Assembly: GCA_034687125.1 (NCBI GenBank)
Contig: JAQGBZ010000110.1
Location: 62,001-126,000, forward strand
Source of the DNA: Neelides folsomi
Lineage: Eukaryota > Arthropoda > Collembola > Neelipleona > Neelidae
Length of the DNA stretch: 64,000 bases
Reading direction: 5' to 3'
A model generated the notes under the pieces. It ran no database searches. It was not told the origin of the DNA and saw nothing but the letters and a program-made list of their open reading frames with translations. Positions within the stretch are counted from its first letter, which is position 1, and the number at the start of each line of letters is the position of its first letter. A program made the translations under genes and the position numbers. Of this stretch, positions 36,760 to 64,000 are shown piece by piece.

Positions 36760-38519
36760 ATGGCTAATGCAAAAACGAGAGGACCAAAAGTAAGTACAAT
36801 TCCAACAACTGAAATTCCAAAAATGAGTAATAAAAAGTCTTCTACAACATCTGCTGTCTCTCAAGATTCAAATAGTAATCCTAAGAAAGGAAAAACAAAG
36901 AATTCTTCAACATCGACTGATTCGACTGCCCAAGATGTTACAAAAGTCAATATTTTAAAAGTCAAAAAACAAAAGGATCAGAATTCATCATCGACAACGA
37001 ATGTCGTCCAAAATAAATGTGCTAATCTACCGAAAGGGAAAACTCAAAAAACTCAAAATTCTCCTTCGACAACGACTGTCTCGGTTCCGAAAGTAAATGG
37101 TGCTAATGATAATCCGACCAAGAAAAAACCCAAGTCAGTTGAAAATTCACCTTCGACGTCGACTACGATGACAAAAAGTAAAGGCAATCAGAATAACTCA
37201 ATGAAAATTAAAACTGTCACTGATTCTCCAAAGAACTCTGCTTCTGATTTTATTAAACCAAAGAATTGTGCGGCTAATTGGCTGAAAGAGAAAGCACAAT
37301 CCGCTGAGAATTCTCCTTCAACTTCGACTAATCAAAGTATTCAATGTCGATGATTTCAAATTCAATTATAAATAAATATTATTTAAATATAATAATCTCA
37401 TTTTTAAATAATACTCAAGGTTAAATAATGTTAATAATTATGGTCATTAATGAGTTTATGTAATAGGTAAGAGAAAATCTGAAAAGTCTGAGAGTACTGA
37501 TGGGAGCAATGATCTTGTCAGCAAATTTCAAGCAATTTCGCTCAGTCCCAATGTTAAAGAGGTAAAACACTTATTTAGTATTCGCTTGAATAATTTTATT
37601 CGCAAATTCTGAATGTGATAAAAAAATTGACATGATTAAATTAAATGTAGGAGCTGCCTTGTAACGTATTATACTATGGGTGGTTCTTCAGTGAAGAATC
37701 ATCAATCTCGCTAAAAGAACTTTCTTATATATACTTGAGAGAATGCTATTGTGTAATTCCGCAATTTAGAAAATTCCTCAATGAATTATGTACAAAAGAG
37801 GAAATTAATGGTAAGAGATAAGAGAGCGGAAATGTTTACAAAATCTTTGATTAGAGAATTTTAAATTCTTAAACATTTCAATCACATTTCATTAAGCAAA
37901 AGTTATATAAGTTTTTTTATATTATCTAGATCCATTTGAATATTATAAAACAACTGTCCGGACCAAAACGTTAAAATATCACGTTACAGCCAAATTTTGT
38001 GGTCGGGAACTAATTCTACCATATCAAAATGATGTAAATAACAATATTGGAAAGGCATTTCGGATTGAAATGATCGGATTTTTCCTAACTCCAACATCAT
38101 TTGGAATTCGAGTTAAATTAACCAAAGCGGTTGAACATCTTTTTGATCAAGACAGAAAGGAAAGTAAAAAGAAATCAAAATGTCGTCCTAGTGGGATTCC
38201 TAGATTGAGTAAAGGAGATTCCTTTCCATGCAGTTTTCCAGGAATTGAAATGATTCCTCAACTTGATGATTTAAATCCGCCGTCGTCCAGAGCTCATGTC
38301 ACAATTGGAGTGAGTCCTAGAACGAAAGCAATTCAAGCCGGTTTGGATCTTTTGGATATTTGTGATTTGGAATTAAGACAATCGTCTGTTCATACACAAG
38401 ATTACAGATTGCCGTCACTAGGAGCTTTAGTTCGCCAATTTGGAAGATCTGGAGATGCATTTGTAATTTATCCTACACATCTAATTGCCGCTGAAGGAAT
38501 TTTTAAGCCATTTATTTAA
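36760..38519 (+). CDS. CNPase-like 2',3'-cyclic nucleotide 3'-phosphodiesterase with basic repeat N-terminus (473 aa, 4 exons)
   Basis: Exons are 36760-37336, 37467-37561, 37651-37810 and 37930-38519, in frame throughout. Residues 1 to about 192 are Lys/Ser/Thr-rich, with degenerate repeats of 26-29 residues each ending in a form of NSPSTST. From about 225 the protein follows vertebrate CNPase: VLYYGWFFSEESS, then the first catalytic HVT (295-297, in YHVTAKFC), FFLTPTSFGIRVKL, the second HVT (400-402, in SRAHVTIGVS) and GLDLLDI. The two HxT motifs mark the 2H phosphoesterase fold, which hydrolyses 2',3'-cyclic phosphates to 2'-phosphates. The P-loop kinase-like half that precedes this domain in vertebrate CNPase is not present in these exons. 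A basic insertion of about 30 residues precedes the second HVT, and the C-terminus IFKPFI lacks a CaaX prenylation box. The first donor (CAAA|GTATTC) is weak, and a site 11 bases downstream would also keep the frame. Confidence 0.8.
36880..37336 (+). repeat. Degenerate 26-29-residue tandem repeats in the CNPase-like N-terminus
   Basis: Reading the protein, block ends fall at NSSTST, NSSSTT, NSPSTTT, NSPSTST, SPKNSAS and NSPSTST, each preceded by a Lys-rich stretch (such as KGKTQKTQ or KKKPKSVE). Spacing is 26-29 residues. At DNA level, forms of AATTCTCCTTCGACAACGAC recur. The pattern suggests expansion by tandem duplication followed by drift, giving a disordered, positively charged tail. Confidence 0.7.
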
Positions 38520-40604
38520 TTTTTTAAAAGAACGTCCATGGAATACTGAAGAATTTTCTGCTGAAACTGATGATAAAGCCCATAAAGTGATACTAATGTA
38601 ACATTTACCTTTTAAATGGATTTTTTTATAAATACAAAATATCTAAATACTTTTTGTATATGAGCCAGATTCTATAATACATAAAATATATAAACATTTT
38701 AATAATAATATTGCTTTTGAAAATAAGTTATCTAAATAATATGTCCCTACTAAATAAAATGTCACATGAGAACTTTAATAAAATGGTACGTGTCCGTATT
38801 TATCCAAAAAAGAGAATTTGCTGTATGTTAAACATTTTACACTTTACAAAAATCTCAAGTTAAAAACTTTTACATTAATAGCTATTCATAATATGAATGA
38901 ACTTTAAATAGTTAATATTTTTAAAGGAATGTGGACTCTGTGCAATTACTTTCATCTAAAATTTCTTAATTGGTTTTACATTTTAAAGTAAATGGAGATG
39001 GGGAAAGTTTGTTTAAAGTTGGACGTGAGCCATAGAAGGAAAAGATGCGTTTATTTTAAACGTCGTTGTGGATCTACGAGTACTCGCATTCATTCAGGGT
39101 CCTTTCCCGTCAGGGCGATCAGGTTCATCCGGATCTTTCTTTTTACACAAATTCTCATGACATATTTCCCTATCATGATAAAATTACGATTATGAATCTC
39201 ATTCTCCATACAATCCCTAATTCTTATTAAACCTTCATCTTGAGGGCGATTTGGGGTAAGTAATAACGAAGACGCTCGGCTTTCCTTCCTTTCGGATACA
39301 ACTTAATTTACGAGACAATTTAAATGTTGAAGATAAGGAAGATTTGTTCTCTTTTTCCTGTTCCACAACGGTTGGGGCTTTCAAATGGGAGAAAACAGGG
39401 AGTAATAGGCAGCAACCATTTCAAGTCAGTTCAAAAATCCCCATTGAAATTAGGATTTCTTTCTTTGGAAAAATAAATGATTAAATCTTCTAAATTCATT
39501 TCTTCAACGCTTTTATTCACACATTACGATTCAACAATGGAAACATTTATGACTTATCATCATTATCCTTAATCATATTCACATACGACACTCATAGAAC
39601 AGATATACTCTATCTAAACTCACTTGAACATTTAATACACGTAATATTTAAGTATATTAAATTCATTCAGAATGAATCTTGCTTTGACTCATAGAATATA
39701 ATATTATTTTATCATTAAGTTTAAAAACTCGTTTTTTCGATATGATATTATGTTTTATTACTATTAACATGTTGAACTTACCATTTATTAGATTTATATA
39801 TGAACTTGTGTTTAATACACATTATGTAACTACCTATTTATAATTTTATGTACTTAACTTATTAATGTATCCAAAAATTAAGCTATTATTCATACAATAA
39901 ATGTTAAAAAATTATTAAACCATCACACAATTTTAAAAATTATTTTTATGACAAATATCTGGAAATTCTTAATTTCATTTACACATGAATTTTATCATGT
40001 ATTTTAAGTCATTTAAATGAGGTATTTCGGCGTCTTTTCTCCGAAGAAGATGCAAAACTCCGGCTTTACTTTTTGTATATTTTTAATTATTAAATAACAT
40101 CAATTTAATGAACACAGTTCACCCTCTCTTCAATCACGATACAATATAAATATTTTGTTGCTTATAATATTAAGTATAGAGATATTTATATAAGGTAAAT
40201 GACTCTGCTGCGCTGTGTGAAATGACATCACGTCGTGCCACAAGTGGAACTTTTCAGAAAATTCACCAAATCTCAATAATTTTGTATGCTTGAAACGTCC
40301 ATTTAAATTAATGTAGCAATTCAGAGATATCCTATTTCACTAACTTTGTTCAGTCAAACATCTTTATAGAAATCAAATGTTTAATATAACTACAGTATAC
40401 TTATAATAAGAAATTATAAATAATACATATTACTTTTAAGTATTATACTTTTAAGTATCATACTATGATTGCAATAATTGAGCAAACAACTTGTTTAAAA
40501 TATAAGTTTGTATAAATATAGTATAAGCACTATTAAATATAAACGTAATCATATTATAAAATAATAGTATCCACATGTGGCATATGATTGAAGAGCTGAT
40601 TCTG
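38520..40604. other. Convergent intergenic region between CNPase-like and glutamate receptor genes
   Basis: AT-rich DNA with no frame that resembles a protein. A more mixed stretch at about 38,990-39,480 contains only short frames without recognisable domains. The 3' ends of both neighbouring genes must lie here. Confidence 0.55.
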
Positions 40605-62152
<21,548 letters not shown>

Positions 62153-64000
62153 CTAATAACAAAAGGAACTCGTCAATTCCCTTATCTAATTCGTAACAGA
62201 ATCCATGGTGGGAATTCGGGGGCCATCATCAAACCTCGTCCACAAAATATCTTGGATTAGATTTCTCATTATTGTACTATCGGGTACAATTTCTAGAGTT
62301 CCAGTTGAAACTCGCTACCGCAGAGATGAAATTATTAGTGAGGTTTTCTCTTATTATTAGCAGTAAGCCCCGCAACTGACATATTGTTTAAGAGATCAAC
62401 CCCTGACTCGACGCGCCGTAAAATAACACAGACACTCACAGAATCATCCCAACAGAATCACAAATCAATGCTTTCTTTATAATTATAAACCCAAATATAG
62501 CAAAATGATGTTGGAATTTCAATTATACATTATCTGTAATAGCTTCTCTCTTCTCTCAACTTCACTACAAATAATATGCAATATACCAAAAGAGAATATA
62601 AAAATGATTTATAGTGTATACTTACAATGTGTACCTATCAAATTTAATGGCTAGGTATTGATATTGGCATGAAATATGATACAAAATACATTGCTATAAA
62701 TAACTTCTGTAATAATAGGTATAAATAAAAATATAGTTTTCTCTACAGTTTCACCGTTTTGAATCAATATTTTTTGTAATAAATGTTTACGTTAATATTA
62801 ATATCATTTTATAAATAATATGTAATTATATAATTTCTTATTATAGTATGAAGCAATACATAAAATCGTAAACTAATAGTAAACTTAGAAGTGTGCTACA
62901 TTGAGAAACAACTATCACCTTTCATGATGTTAGGAGCATTAAAGCATTAACATTGAAAGCTTTTAAGTAATTTTTGGGAAATACGCCCCAAAGGCCACAA
63001 TTAAAAGCAATTATTTTCCACACGGAGAAACATTAGTTTAAAAAGCATTTTATGCGTACTCGGTCAGTACGCAGAATTCGCAAACTCATCCACAAGGAGT
63101 TAGTGTAGGTATGTTCGTTTTAATTAGATTTCCAGCTGACTTTGAATCTATTTTGAAACAAAATGTTATAAATGAAATTTAAATTCCCATTTCGGAGAAA
63201 TATGCGTGAAAAGAGTATTAGTAAAAGTTTGATCCTCTTACAACAAACCATAAAGGAATAAAGTTAAAAATAAAAGGAAAATTTCAAAAACAACATATCG
63301 ATCTTGTTTAGGCAAATTGTAAGCAAATTTAAATTAATGATTAAGAATGAACGTCGACTAGGGGTGAAAGGGGAATTGGCCCTTCTTAACTTCCCAACCC
63401 CAGAATATGCCAGCATTCCGTATCTTCTTTCAATTTGGGAAATGTGTCTTTGAAGTTCACTCAGCTCATTTATAACTGTTGGTATAAGGGAAGTGGAGGC
63501 GGAAGAGTTATTACTTCTTTACAACAAAATGAAAATGAGAGATAGATAGAATAGAGGAATGGCATTGGAAATTAAATCAGGAAACAAGCGAATTCTGACA
63601 ATAAGTATGAAAGCACGTGTACAATGCAGCATCCTTTACGAGCTCTACGAGTATACTATCCTTAGTTATACTTATTATTTATATATCCCTAATGAAGATT
63701 GAAAACAAGTTAGTTTAGCATGAACATTGAGCATTTCCTCAACACTTCTTGTTTATGGTTCATTATAAGGAGAGAAGTAATTTAAAAGACACGCATTGAA
63801 AATGTTCGTTAAGAAAGAGGAGGAGAAAGGAAATGAGGCAAACTGGGAAAATATTGAGAAAGATGAGTTTTAAAAGGATGAATTTTCCTGTGAGAGGACG
63901 AGATCCATTTTGTATACATATTATCGTCAAGTTTCCCGATTAAAAAGAGACTCTGAGAGCCTGTAGCTTTTAATTAGACAAATGATGGGAGCGAAGAAAG
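62153..64000. other. Right-hand flank, probably intron of the glutamate receptor gene
   Basis: The exon ending at 62152 begins with one base of a split codon after a TTATTAG acceptor, so an upstream exon must exist. I found no segment resembling the start of the receptor's amino-terminal domain here. The stretch 62,450-63,300 is AT-rich. Nothing else was recognised. Confidence 0.55.

Overview
This window is eukaryotic nuclear DNA, most likely from an arthropod (a crustacean such as a copepod is possible, but the sequence alone does not fix the species). The evidence is GT-AG introns throughout, an AT-rich background, and seven multi-exon genes of animal families: two neuronal calcium sensors, an AMPA-type glutamate receptor, a DBH-like copper monooxygenase, JMJD4, a CYTH protein and a CNPase-like phosphodiesterase. 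I assembled the exon chains by hand from frame, splice sites and family similarity. All chains stay in frame across every junction.

Layout: 1-5446 is mostly AT-rich intergenic DNA with one doubtful 38-nt exon. 5665-15109 (+) is a visinin/recoverin-type calcium sensor with long introns. 15110-25772 is a 10.7-kb gene-poor stretch. 25773-26790 (+) is a neurocalcin orthologue. 27248-38519 is a compact cluster of four genes with short introns, transcribed alternately: DBH-like monooxygenase (-), CYTH protein (+), JMJD4 (-), CNPase-like protein (+). 40605-62152 (-) is an AMPA-type ionotropic glutamate receptor: 14 exons give the C-terminal 701 residues, and the N-terminal exons lie beyond the right edge.

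Functional reading: three of the seven genes (two calcium sensors and the glutamate receptor) belong to neuronal signalling families and have introns of up to 7.5 kb. The four cluster genes are enzyme-type and intron-poor in length. I see no operon-like unit. The cluster genes are paired head-to-head (30.97/32.70 kb and 36.26/36.76 kb) and tail-to-tail (34.30/34.45 kb).

The most unusual items are: a 961-bp foldback transposable element with a 9-bp target duplication inside the CYTH intron; a CNPase-like catalytic domain that lacks the usual P-loop kinase half and instead carries about six degenerate 26-29-residue basic/Ser-Thr repeats; a glutamate receptor whose nearly invariant M3 gate motif is altered at four positions, including an arginine; and several smaller palindromic elements in introns and near a gene start.
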